Origin: CAZKSN01 sp964555585
Lineage (GTDB): Bacteria > Bacillota_I > Bacilli_A > RF39 > UBA660
DNA length: 64,000 nucleotides
Direction of reading: 5' to 3'
NCBI GenBank assembly: GCA_964555585.1
Contig: CAZKSN010000002.1
Span: forward strand, 1-64,000
Positions 25,199-33,384 of this stretch are shown piece by piece. Positions within the stretch are counted from its first letter, which is position 1, and every line of letters starts with the position of its first letter. The position numbers and the translations under genes were made by a program. Below the pieces are notes generated by a model that made no database searches, was not told the origin of the DNA, and saw only the letters and a list, made by a program, of their open reading frames with translations.

Positions 25199-25204
25199 AT
25201 TATA
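25199..25204 (-). promoter_or_regulatory. -10 box, predicted leaderless xer mRNA
   Basis: TATAAT on the minus strand lies exactly six bases before the recombinase ATG. Confidence 0.45.
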
Positions 25205-25222
25205 ACATTTATCTAAAAAAAA

Positions 25223-25241
25223 AGAGAAATATTTATTCTCT
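25223..25241 (-). terminator. Terminator of the 131-aa gene
   Basis: AGAGAA/TTCTCT arms are followed by nine T residues on the minus strand. It sits directly before the xer promoter. Confidence 0.6.
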
Positions 25242-25257
25242 TTAATTAATTAATAAA

Positions 25258-25653
25258 TTAATTGTTTAATCTTCTTTTTAATTGATTATCTTCTTGAATT
25301 TGATTATATGTCCAAAGTTGAAAATAATCATCATCAGGAAAAAATATAATTATTTTATCATCAATAAACATTAAATATTGATAACTTCCATCAAAACCGT
25401 GAGAATATCCAAGTGTTGCTTTTTCACCAAAAGATTCTATTATACTATCACGTAAATCTTTACATAAATTATCTGTATTTATAATATCTACTGGAAAAGG
25501 TTCAGCTATAAAACCACCATTAATAAATCCAAATACCCAACCTAAATTAGGATAGCGTTTCACACTTATTCCTAGAGCTTCTGGTAATTCAATAGCGTCT
25601 GTAATTAAATTAATTAACCCACTAAAATCATTTTTTATTTCATTATTCCTCAT
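25258..25653 (-). CDS. Hypothetical protein, 131 aa
   Basis: I do not recognise this protein. It has an aromatic/glycine-rich centre (LGWVFGFINGGFIAEPFP, GYSHGFDGSYQYLMFID) and FPDDDYFQLW near the C-terminus. This pattern loosely recalls SMI1/KNR4-like immunity proteins, but the resemblance is weak. It is a single gene between dnaI and the xer-tdk unit, with a terminator after it. Confidence 0.6.
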   Translation of the reverse strand: MRNNEIKNDFSGLINLITDAIELPEALGISVKRYPNLGWVFGFINGGFIAEPFPVDIINTDNLCKDLRDSIIESFGEKATLGYSHGFDGSYQYLMFIDDKIIIFFPDDDYFQLWTYNQIQEDNQLKRRLNN

Positions 25654-25702
25654 AAATCCCCCATAAAATTGATCTTTATTATACTACTTTTTATTATTTA
25701 TT

Positions 25703-26608
25703 TCAAGTTCTTTTATTTTCACTTACTAGTTCCATCTCAATAGTCAACTGCTTTATTCTTTCAATAATTCTTCTTGCTTTAACATTATCCATAGATTTAT
25801 TAACAATTTTTAAATGTTCTTCCAATTCTTTAATATCCAAATTTGAAGTAAAGAAAGTTGTAAGATTATTATCCATTCTATATTGAAGAATGGTTCCCAA
25901 TATTTCATCTCTGCTCCATTCAGTGTTTTTTTCAGCTCCAATGTCATCAAGCAATAAAATATCTGCAGTTATTATTTCATTTATTTTATCTTCAAAATCA
26001 TCATTAAAAGATTCCTTTAAGCTTCTCAACAATGAAGGATAATATATGTTAACACATTTTGCGCCCTTTTTAGATAATTCATTTAATAAAGCACTTATTA
26101 TATAGCTTTTACCACTTCCAAAAGAGCCATGAAGATATAAACCTTTTTGTTTATCTTCTTTATTATAGTTATTCAAAAACTCTTTAATATATTTTTTTAT
26201 CTCAAGTCTTTCTTTTTCAGGATAAAACTCACTTAATTTAGCCTCTCTTAGAAATTTGGGAGTTTCAAAGAATATTACATTGTTTTCTTCAGTAATCTTG
26301 TTTTTTTCATATTTACAAGGTTTATAGACAAAAACCAAAGAATCATTATCTTCCTTTGGATATTCCACGTATCCGATTACTTTATTCTTACAGAACTCTA
26401 AACCTTTGCATCCCCTGCAATTGCTTAGTTCTTTAACAGTATTTTCCAATTTAGAAGTATTCTTTTCTAAACACTCTTCACCTACATTTAAAGAATTAAC
26501 TAATTTAACAAAATTATTATCTTCTAATGCTTCTATATAACTCTTTTTTAATATTGAGATTAAATTTCTTCTTTTATAAGGATGATTTAATTCATTAAAA
26601 TTCTTCAT
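25703..26608 (-). CDS. dnaI: Helicase loader DnaI
   Basis: DnaI loads the replicative helicase at the origin in Bacilli. The N-terminal zinc-binding domain carries CRGCKGLEFC (Cys 64, 67, 73) with a further Cys at 98. The AAA+ domain has Walker A GSFGSGKS (161-168), Walker B ILLLDDIGAE and an arginine-finger region ARRIIERIKQL. The gene start abuts the dnaB stop, as in Bacillus. Confidence 0.93.
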   Translation of the reverse strand: MKNFNELNHPYKRRNLISILKKSYIEALEDNNFVKLVNSLNVGEECLEKNTSKLENTVKELSNCRGCKGLEFCKNKVIGYVEYPKEDNDSLVFVYKPCKYEKNKITEENNVIFFETPKFLREAKLSEFYPEKERLEIKKYIKEFLNNYNKEDKQKGLYLHGSFGSGKSYIISALLNELSKKGAKCVNIYYPSLLRSLKESFNDDFEDKINEIITADILLLDDIGAEKNTEWSRDEILGTILQYRMDNNLTTFFTSNLDIKELEEHLKIVNKSMDNVKARRIIERIKQLTIEMELVSENKRT

Positions 26609-27891
26609 TATTTAAACTCCTTTACAAAATCTTCAAACTCCATTTTTTCTTCCTCACTCAAGGAGCTTGATTTTATATTCCTATTAAACCAGGTAGGTGT
26701 TTTCTCTTCTTTTTTGAAATTACTACTATTTTTCAAATATTTCTTATGTTCTTTTTCTGCGATTTCCATAGCTTCCTTAGCAGTTTCAATTCCGCTTCTC
26801 TTCCATTGACCGGCGATTGTTTCAACGTAAGCCTTTGTAAGTTTATTATTATTACTTCTTAGTGAATAGTCAATTAAAACATTCACCACTGCTGGATTTA
26901 GTTTTAAATCCATTAGTAGTGTTTCTAGTAGATTCATATCTCTGGAAGTCGGTCTTACACCTTTATATTTAGCTTTTAAAAATTCATATGGAGAGATCTT
27001 TTCAAAAACCTTTATCATTCTTCCTCTGTTTGAATTATCTCCAGAAGGACTTTTTAAATATTCTGGCTGACTTTTAAATAATAAACTAGGAAGTCTATTG
27101 TCATTATTAAATTGATAATATTTTCTGACATTTTTTCTTAAGACTTCTTTATCTATCAAGCCTTTTTCATTTATTGAAGTTTTAACAAGATCTGACATGG
27201 TAACTGGATCCAGCTCATAAAGAAATGCCAAATCAGTTATAAGTTCTTTAGTCAGTTTATTTAATGTTTTTGGATTAAATAAGTTCTTTGGCATAGAACT
27301 TATCAATAAATCAAAATCAAAATCCATTTCATAATTCAATTTCAATTTATTTTTATTAACTATATCCACATTTTCATTTTCCAGTGAAGTATAGCTTTTA
27401 CTTTTATATGCCATGTCAAAAGCAGTTGTAATATCCTCATAATCCTTTAGATTAATACTCGGCATTTTAAAGTAATTTAAAATTCTGTTATATTCTTCCT
27501 TGCCAACATTGTTATATAAAACTATATTGAAAATTGGATGATTAAAAAATTCCTGGGCACTTATCGGACTATATAATTCATAAACATATGAATTTACATT
27601 TCCCTCCATAAAATATGTCTTTAAGAGACCTATTCCTTCCAGTTTAATTCTTGATTCTTTTATACTTTCTAAATTCAAACTCATACAGGTCATTAAATGA
27701 TGATGATTAAATTCATTTGATATATAACTGGAAGCCTTTAATTCATTAAACAATGTCAAATACAAAGTTACTGCTATATTACCGATTACAGGCATATACA
27801 GCATGGTTAAAATTAGTTTATCCTGTTCAGTAAGTAAACTTTTATTAACTACCTGATAAATATCCGCTGGTAATAAAGAAACTTTTTTCAT
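26608..27891 (-). CDS. dnaB: Replication initiation/membrane attachment protein DnaB
   Basis: This is the Bacilli-type DnaB (not the helicase), which acts with DnaD and DnaI at oriC. The 427-aa protein has the N-terminal winged-helix domain and the DDBH2 repeat near residues 290-360: SPYEFLKAKYKGVRPTSRDM, then LNPAVVNVLIDYSL and KAYVETIAGQWKRSGI. The last segment corresponds to the YxxxI-x-x-W signature of the DnaB/DnaD family. It is paired with dnaI. Confidence 0.92.
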   Translation of the reverse strand: MKKVSLLPADIYQVVNKSLLTEQDKLILTMLYMPVIGNIAVTLYLTLFNELKASSYISNEFNHHHLMTCMSLNLESIKESRIKLEGIGLLKTYFMEGNVNSYVYELYSPISAQEFFNHPIFNIVLYNNVGKEEYNRILNYFKMPSINLKDYEDITTAFDMAYKSKSYTSLENENVDIVNKNKLKLNYEMDFDFDLLISSMPKNLFNPKTLNKLTKELITDLAFLYELDPVTMSDLVKTSINEKGLIDKEVLRKNVRKYYQFNNDNRLPSLLFKSQPEYLKSPSGDNSNRGRMIKVFEKISPYEFLKAKYKGVRPTSRDMNLLETLLMDLKLNPAVVNVLIDYSLRSNNNKLTKAYVETIAGQWKRSGIETAKEAMEIAEKEHKKYLKNSSNFKKEEKTPTWFNRNIKSSSLSEEEKMEFEDFVKEFK

Positions 27892-27942
27892 AAAAGACTC
27901 CTTAACTATATTTTATATTAATGTGAGTTTTTGTGCAAGAAA

Positions 27943-27971
27943 AAATGAGTATTATTGATATCTACTCATTT
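27943..27971 (-). terminator. yneF terminator
   Basis: AAATGAGTA/TACTCATTT arms (27943-27951, 27963-27971) span the yneF stop and are followed by T residues on the minus strand. Confidence 0.6.
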
Positions 27972-28161
27972 GTTTCATCAATTGATTAACCTGTTTTTGA
28001 CTTGGATTTCTTCCCATACCCCTCATTAAAGCTTTTATCATTTCCTCATTAACAGGTGGATTTTCTTTTAACTGTTTTGTCATTAATTTTTTTGCAATTA
28101 GAAATCCTGCAACTAAACCAAGAACAATTCCTCCCAATACATATAAAATATCAATAATCAT
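27952..28161 (-). CDS. yneF: YneF family (UPF0154) membrane protein
   Basis: The 69-aa protein has one N-terminal transmembrane helix (ILYVLGGIVLGLVAGFLIAK) followed by the family-defining NPPVNEEMIKALMRGMGRNP and a basic Q/K-rich tail. Its function is unknown. In Bacillus it neighbours yneE (sirA), and the same order is kept here. GGAGATAAATA precedes the ATG. Confidence 0.92.
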   Translation of the reverse strand: MIIDILYVLGGIVLGLVAGFLIAKKLMTKQLKENPPVNEEMIKALMRGMGRNPSQKQVNQLMKQMSRYQ

Positions 28162-28196
28162 TATTTATCTCCTCTTCTTTTTTATTCTATCAAAGT

Positions 28197-28631
28197 TTAT
28201 ACCTTTACGCAAGTATGACTGCTTATCTCAGACAGATAAAAATAATCCATATTTATAAAGTCACAGACAAATAAATTAGGTATATTTTTTATGTCTTTAA
28301 AGAAAGAAGGAAAACTGGCATTACTCTTTACTTTAATATACGTATTGTTTATTATTAACTTAGTACTTTCGTTTGTATAAAAATCATTTATTATATGACT
28401 GTTATTATAGCAAGTATAATTAATATTATCTTTATTTATAGATTTTAATAATAAATCTATATTTTTTTTATCAATGGTCTTTATTAATTTTTCATACATT
28501 TTTATACTTAATGATAACTCATCATTACTCATTAAATGAATTCTCTCTAAAGCAATGTAAAGATTTGAAGGTTTGTTTTTAGTAACCTCATAAATATCAT
28601 TTTTAATAGAAAAAATATAATATATTCTCAT
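28197..28631 (-). CDS. SirA-like protein (YneE family)
   Basis: The 144-aa protein starts MRIYYIFSIKNDIYEVTKN and has the size, N-terminal pattern and location (directly upstream of yneF) of SirA. In Bacillus SirA binds DnaA domain I and blocks replication during sporulation. Overall similarity is low and no catalytic motifs are expected. The call relies mostly on synteny. The ribosome-binding site is GGTGATTTA. Confidence 0.55.
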   Translation of the reverse strand: MRIYYIFSIKNDIYEVTKNKPSNLYIALERIHLMSNDELSLSIKMYEKLIKTIDKKNIDLLLKSINKDNINYTCYNNSHIINDFYTNESTKLIINNTYIKVKSNASFPSFFKDIKNIPNLFVCDFINMDYFYLSEISSHTCVKV

Positions 28632-28709
28632 TAAATCACCAAATATATTATATGCTTTAAATTATTAATTTTTTGTCGAAAAAAATAAATTAATAATTTT
28701 TTTATTAAT

Positions 28710-30842
28710 TTATTCTTCTTCAGTCGTTTCTTCCTTAATGTATTTCTGTTCTAAAGTTAATTCCAGGGTTTCTGACAAATTTATTTCAGAACCGGCTTTT
28801 TTATTCATTGAAGTTACATAACCATAACCATTGAATGTTACACTTAAGTTTATCAGATTTGAATAATTGGTAACATCAAGTTTTGACCATCCAATTAAAT
28901 TTGGATATTTGTAAGAAGTACTGTTAGTAAGTAAATATAATTTTTCATTAGTAATAAGTGTTGAGGATTTTTTTGGATACTGATTGATAATTTTCTCTCC
29001 GTCACCTATCAGAACATATTTTACTTTATCTGTTTTTAATTGACTCACTACTTCTTCAGTGTTTTTATTAATATAACTATCTACCTGGTAGTTTGCATTG
29101 CTGTTTAATTCTGAATCATCGTAGATATTTAAATAGGTTGCAGTGTCTTCCATAAGAGTTTTGGCTGCCTTTGATAAAGCTGAAGAGTTATGAAGTTTGC
29201 TTACTGCCATATATACTATTATTTCAGGATCATCTCCTGGAAATAAACCTGCAAAACTTCTTATATAATTTAGTGAACCTTTCAAATATCCGCCTGAAGC
29301 CGCCGGTATCTGAGCAGTACCAGTCTTTCCTATAATGTCATAGCCTTCAATATAATAACTCTTACCTGTAGACATTGTTTCTCTTCCATCAACAACACCT
29401 CTCATTAAATCCTTAATTTTTTCAATTGTTTCATTATCTGCTACTTTATTTACTTCAGTTCTTTCTGCTTCATAGACTATTTTATTGTTTGATGGATTTA
29501 CAACTTTTGAAATTATATATGGCTTTATAATTGTTCCTTCATTTGCAAGACATGTTAATGCTTGAAGCATTTGAACTGGAGTTATTGACATACCTTGACC
29601 AAAAGCAGCGCTTGCAACTTCAGTAGCATACATGAAGTTTAATCTTCCCGTTAATTCATTTGGTAATTTTATTCCGGTTTTTTTACCAAATCCCAGAGAA
29701 ATATAAAAATCTTTTAATTTTTCTTTTCCCAATCGTTTGGATAATATTGTTGCTGCAACGTTACTTGAAGCCATAAATCCCTGATTAAAAGTTATTGTGC
29801 CCCAGCCATAGTCATTCCAGTCTTTAATTTTAGCATCATCAACTTTTATAGTACCTGACTTATATGTCTCTTCCCCATCATAATACCCATTCTCCATAGC
29901 TGCCATAAAACTAAATATTTTCATAACTGAACCTGGTTCATAAACATATGAAACCAAAGGATCATAATAGGATGTTATATCCTTAATATTAGGATTGAAG
30001 CTCGGTGAAGTGGCAACTGCCAATATTTCTCCAGTCTTCGCATTTAAAACATTTACCGAAGCCCATTCCACACCAACGGCTTCCAAAGAAGTTACCGCCT
30101 GCTCCGCAAACATCTGAATATTGGTGTCAATAGTTAAATATACATCATTTCCCGGTATTGATTCTTCTGTATAAGAATAGGTGGTTGCAATTTGATACCC
30201 ATATAAATCTCTTTGATATTCTTTATAGCCATTTTTACCGGTCAGTTTATCATTATAATAAAGTTCAACTCCAAATTCACCTGCAATATTTCCTTCATCA
30301 TCTGTTTTTGCATAACCCAATGTATAAGATAAAAAATCTGCATTTGGATAATACCTTTTTGTACTTGAAATAAATCCAATTCCAGGCAAATCTAAAGCTT
30401 CAATCTCTTCTTTCACTAATTCAGTAAGACCTCTGCCGCCTGGTCCCAACTCCACCTGATAAGCATCATAATTGAGTAATTCCAGCACTCTTTCCTTAGT
30501 CATATTTATAATGGGTGCCAGTACTTCTGCGGTATGCTCTTTATCTACCACATGATGTGGATTATCTGGATCAGTTGTCCTTGACTCACTTAAAAAAGCA
30601 ATGACTGTGTAACTATTTACATTTCTAGCTAGTACTTCACCATTTTTATCATAAATGATGCCTCTATCAGCCACTATTGTTTCCTTTACAGTATCTCTAG
30701 AAGAGGCAAAACTTTTTAAATCTATTCCGTCAACTTTTGCACTGACAGACACATAAAGTAATTTTAATATTATTATTACAAATAAAAAAGCAACACCAAT
30801 CATAAAAAATACATTTATTTTAACTGTTCTTGCTTTTTTCAT
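28710..30842 (-). CDS. Class B penicillin-binding protein with PASTA domain
   Basis: The 710-aa septal transpeptidase is of the PbpB/SpoVD type. It has a membrane anchor at about 10-30, a dimerisation domain (KETIVADRGIIYDKNGEVLA), and a transpeptidase domain with SVMK (Ser305, Lys308), SSN (359-361) and KTGT (506-509). A C-terminal PASTA-like repeat begins near YPNLIGWSKLDVTNYSN. It follows ftsL in the mraZ-rsmH-ftsL-pbp cluster, so the cell-division transpeptidase role is likely. The tail ends EETTEEE. Confidence 0.93.
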   Translation of the reverse strand: MKKARTVKINVFFMIGVAFLFVIIILKLLYVSVSAKVDGIDLKSFASSRDTVKETIVADRGIIYDKNGEVLARNVNSYTVIAFLSESRTTDPDNPHHVVDKEHTAEVLAPIINMTKERVLELLNYDAYQVELGPGGRGLTELVKEEIEALDLPGIGFISSTKRYYPNADFLSYTLGYAKTDDEGNIAGEFGVELYYNDKLTGKNGYKEYQRDLYGYQIATTYSYTEESIPGNDVYLTIDTNIQMFAEQAVTSLEAVGVEWASVNVLNAKTGEILAVATSPSFNPNIKDITSYYDPLVSYVYEPGSVMKIFSFMAAMENGYYDGEETYKSGTIKVDDAKIKDWNDYGWGTITFNQGFMASSNVAATILSKRLGKEKLKDFYISLGFGKKTGIKLPNELTGRLNFMYATEVASAAFGQGMSITPVQMLQALTCLANEGTIIKPYIISKVVNPSNNKIVYEAERTEVNKVADNETIEKIKDLMRGVVDGRETMSTGKSYYIEGYDIIGKTGTAQIPAASGGYLKGSLNYIRSFAGLFPGDDPEIIVYMAVSKLHNSSALSKAAKTLMEDTATYLNIYDDSELNSNANYQVDSYINKNTEEVVSQLKTDKVKYVLIGDGEKIINQYPKKSSTLITNEKLYLLTNSTSYKYPNLIGWSKLDVTNYSNLINLSVTFNGYGYVTSMNKKAGSEINLSETLELTLEQKYIKEETTEEE

Positions 30843-30857
30843 AATAAAAAAGTACTC

Positions 30858-31148
30858 CTATTCAGATATTATTTTAACGTTATTATTATTATACTCTAAT
30901 CCAAATAATGTTGCAACTTCCTCTACATTATCCAAAGATGCTAGTTCATTTATCTTCATAGATAGGCTTTCATTTATACTTTCTTGTTTATTTATTTTAC
31001 TTTTAATACTTTCTAGTTCAATATTTGTTTTAGAAAGATATGCCATCGAAAAAGCTTGTCCTAAAAAATTAAATACTACCAATAAAAATATTAAAAAATA
31101 TAATAATTTTTCTCCTCTCAATAAATTTGTTCTCTTGATTGTCTTCAT
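30858..31148 (-). CDS. ftsL: Cell division protein FtsL
   Basis: The 96-aa bitopic protein has a basic cytoplasmic tail, one transmembrane helix (about 16-36) and an extracellular coiled-coil (KTNIELESIKSKINKQESI). This is the FtsL/DivIC architecture, and it lies between rsmH and pbpB as in other Bacillota. It overlaps the rsmH stop (ATGA-type). The sequence is poorly conserved, so the call rests on topology and position. Confidence 0.8.
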   Translation of the reverse strand: MKTIKRTNLLRGEKLLYFLIFLLVVFNFLGQAFSMAYLSKTNIELESIKSKINKQESINESLSMKINELASLDNVEEVATLFGLEYNNNNVKIISE

Positions 31149-32050
31149 TCTATCACCTTTTCGATTACTCTTAACTTAGCACTTCTGCTTCTCCTGTTAT
31201 CTTCTATTTCTTCTTTAGTTGGTTCTAAAGCATTTTTTAATATATACTTTGCTTTTAGAATATCTTTGTTTATATAAGGTAAATTATTATAAACATTATC
31301 CGCTTCACATAATTTTTTAAACGTATTCTTCACTATTCTGTCTTCCAGTGAATGAAATGTTATAATAACTAATCTTCCATTTTTATTTAATAAATCAAAT
31401 GCATCCATGATTGAATCTTCTAATATTTCTAATTCATTGTTTACTTCAATGCGTATAGCTTGAAATACCTTTCTTGCTGGATGATGTGACTTTCTATAAC
31501 TGACTGGAACGCTATTCTGAATTAATTCCACTAATTCATCAGTAGTACTTATTGGTCTGTTTTTCACTATTGAAAGGGCAATACTTTTAGCATATTTTTC
31601 TTCACCATACTCATAAAATATCTTTGTAAGCTTTTCTGATGAATAATCATTTACTACTTCATATGCACTTAATTTCTGTCTTTTGTCCATTCTCATGTCC
31701 AATTTGGCATTTTTATGATAACTAAAACCTCTGGAATCTTCATCTAGCTGTGGACTACTTACTCCTAAATCAAACAGTATTCCATCAACATTTTCACTTA
31801 TAAAATTCTTCATATTCTTAAAATTGCTATGAAAAATTTTAAAGTTTTTATTTATATCTGATAGTCTTTCCTGACTATACTTTACTGCTTCCTCATCTTG
31901 ATCAAAGGCGAAAAGGAACCCCTCATTCTTTATTCTCCTAAGTATTTCACTTGAATGACCTGCATAACCAACTGTCGCATCAATATACTTTCCATTCTCT
32001 TTAATGTTTAAGTATTCAATTACCTCTTTCTTAAATACACTCTTATGCAT
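31145..32050 (-). CDS. rsmH: 16S rRNA m4C1402 methyltransferase
   Basis: RsmH (MraW) N4-methylates C1402. The 301-aa protein has YIDATVGYAGHSSEILRRI (SAM motif I), GILFDLGVSSPQLDEDSRGFS, MRMDKRQKLSA, the SHHPARKVFQAIRIEVNNEL block and VIITFHSLEDRIVKN. It ends in TGA, showing TGA is a stop in this genome. It overlaps mraZ and ftsL by a few nucleotides each. Confidence 0.96.
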   Translation of the reverse strand: MHKSVFKKEVIEYLNIKENGKYIDATVGYAGHSSEILRRIKNEGFLFAFDQDEEAVKYSQERLSDINKNFKIFHSNFKNMKNFISENVDGILFDLGVSSPQLDEDSRGFSYHKNAKLDMRMDKRQKLSAYEVVNDYSSEKLTKIFYEYGEEKYAKSIALSIVKNRPISTTDELVELIQNSVPVSYRKSHHPARKVFQAIRIEVNNELEILEDSIMDAFDLLNKNGRLVIITFHSLEDRIVKNTFKKLCEADNVYNNLPYINKDILKAKYILKNALEPTKEEIEDNRRSRSAKLRVIEKVIE

Positions 32051-32483
32051 CTTTTAAATCCGTTTCAAATAAATTTTCAGCTATTTCAGAAAGATTATCT
32101 TCATTTGATTTAAAGTAATTTTCAAACTCTACCTTATCCCAAATTTCTAGTCGTTCATTTACGCCAATTATCACACATTCATGCTTTAAATTGGCGTAAT
32201 GAACTAACGGTGAGGTAATATTGATTCGACCTTGTTTATCGAAATCATTTAGAGTAGCGCCACCAATGAAAGATCTTTCAAAAGCTCGTACATTTTTCTT
32301 AGTAAATGGAAGAGAATTAACCTTGTTTATTATTTTATTCCATTCATTAACTGAATAAACAAATAAACATTTTTCAAGTCCTCTTGTTATAATGAATTGA
32401 TTTCCCAATTCTGTCCTAAACTTAGCAGGAATAATAAGACGACTCTTTTCGTCAATGCTATGATGATATTCACCCATTAACAT
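32043..32483 (-). CDS. mraZ: Transcriptional regulator MraZ
   Basis: MraZ is the AbrB-fold repressor/regulator of the division and cell-wall operon. It has two SpoVT-AbrB-like repeats: GEYHHSIDEKSRLIIPAKFR and GGATLNDFDKQGRINITSPL. The start is ATG 32483 (146 aa), just after GGGGGATAAGA. A longer frame starting at 32516 would read through the operator. Four phased GTG boxes lie in its own promoter. Confidence 0.95.
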   Translation of the reverse strand: MLMGEYHHSIDEKSRLIIPAKFRTELGNQFIITRGLEKCLFVYSVNEWNKIINKVNSLPFTKKNVRAFERSFIGGATLNDFDKQGRINITSPLVHYANLKHECVIIGVNERLEIWDKVEFENYFKSNEDNLSEIAENLFETDLKDA

Positions 32484-32488
32484 TCTTA

Positions 32489-32528
32489 TCCCCCACTTTC
32501 CACCACTATGTGTCACCCTCTACCACTA
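32489..32528 (-). promoter_or_regulatory. MraZ operator: four GTG boxes at 10-bp spacing
   Basis: On the minus strand GTG(G/A) occurs four times with exactly 10-bp periodicity: the first bases are at 32526, 32516, 32506 and 32496. The boxes overlap the predicted transcription start and the mraZ ribosome-binding site. MraZ is known to bind directly repeated G-T-G-containing boxes in its own promoter. Confidence 0.7.
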
Positions 32529-32556
32529 TATTACTATTTATAAATATATTTGTAAA
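32528..32556 (-). promoter_or_regulatory. mraZ operon promoter
   Basis: TTTACA (32551-32556) and TAATAT (32528-32533) are spaced 17 bp apart on the minus strand. The promoter is directly adjacent to the GTG-box array. Confidence 0.6.
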
Positions 32557-32606
32557 GAGTTTTTTAAATATTTTTTTAAAAAAATGTAAATGAATTTTAA
32601 ATAACA

Positions 32607-32637
32607 AAAAAAGGACTACATTATATAATCCTTTTTT
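32607..32637 (-). terminator. rpmF terminator
   Basis: AAAAAAGGA/TCCTTTTTT arms (32607-32615, 32629-32637) are followed by T residues on the minus strand, 10 nt past the rpmF stop. Confidence 0.75.
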
Positions 32638-32646
32638 AATTTTTAA

Positions 32647-32865
32647 TTATTCTTTATCTTCTTTTTTTGAAGTTTTTATTGCTTCTTTACCTTTATAGTA
32701 TCCACATTTTGAACACGCTCTATGAGGAGCTACTACTTCTCCACAATTAGAACATTTGCTAACTGTTGGTGCACTCTTTTTTAAATGAGTTCTTCTTTGT
32801 CTTTTAGCAGTTTTACTTACTCTTCTTGCAGGTAAAGCACCAAATAATTGAATATCTAATTTCAT
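32647..32865 (-). CDS. rpmF: 50S ribosomal protein L32
   Basis: The 72-aa protein has the L32 core SKTAKRQRRTHLKK and the zinc ribbon CSNCGEVVAPHRACSKCGYY. An N-terminal extension of about eight residues (MKLDIQLF) precedes the usual start of L32; the GGAGGAAAA ribosome-binding site supports translation from there. The ATG overlaps the stop of the DUF177 gene, its normal partner. Confidence 0.95.
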   Translation of the reverse strand: MKLDIQLFGALPARRVSKTAKRQRRTHLKKSAPTVSKCSNCGEVVAPHRACSKCGYYKGKEAIKTSKKEDKE

Positions 32866-33290
32866 TTTTCCTCCTCCATATTCTTTATTTCATCATCTGT
32901 AATTAAATTCCATCCATTTCCACTTGTTTTTATATTAACATCTTCTTTAACAATTCGACTTGGAATTTCTAGTACTATATTTTCCCATACAATTGGAAAA
33001 ATATCAAGTGTATTTGCTAAATTATTTAAATTTTCTTGCTCAACTGTATTATTTATATTTATATTAAAAGGATATTCAACTTCTTCTAAACTTAATGCAC
33101 ATAATAAAATCATAACTCCAGTTACATTTAAATTTAATTCAAAAAGACCATCATCGAGTTTATAAACATTTCCATTAACTTTTATTTTACTTATTCTTTT
33201 TATATCTGTATTCTTAATATCTTCTTCGGATATTTCAAATTCTCCATTTATTTCATATACTTCTTCATTCAAACTTAAATCTATTTTCAT
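32862..33290 (-). CDS. DUF177 (YceD) family protein
   Basis: The protein immediately precedes rpmF, the conserved context of the YceD/DUF177 family (Bacillus YlbN), which has been linked to 23S rRNA accumulation. It is acidic and has the expected ICALSLEEVEYPFNININN and PIVWENIVLEIPSRIV blocks. The start is ATG 33290 (142 aa) after AAGGAGG; an upstream in-frame start at 33317 has no such site. The usual Cys-containing central motif is weak (LLCALSLEE). Confidence 0.88.
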   Translation of the reverse strand: MKIDLSLNEEVYEINGEFEISEEDIKNTDIKRISKIKVNGNVYKLDDGLFELNLNVTGVMILLCALSLEEVEYPFNININNTVEQENLNNLANTLDIFPIVWENIVLEIPSRIVKEDVNIKTSGNGWNLITDDEIKNMEEEK

Positions 33291-33384
33291 AACTGCCTCC
33301 TTGCTTTTATTATACAACTTATAACTATTTATAACAATTGAATTTAATTAATTTGTAAAGTATAATCTTATTGAGAGGTTGTTT

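Noticed and set aside
28659..28699. A 13-bp inverted repeat after the class B PBP gene as its terminator.
   Set aside because: The T-run lies on the wrong strand for the PBP gene and the repeat is pure A/T; it may be chance in such AT-rich DNA.
31145..32050. Mycoplasma-type code with TGA as Trp.
   Set aside because: rsmH and the DUF177 gene end naturally at TGA, and all visible Trp codons are TGG.
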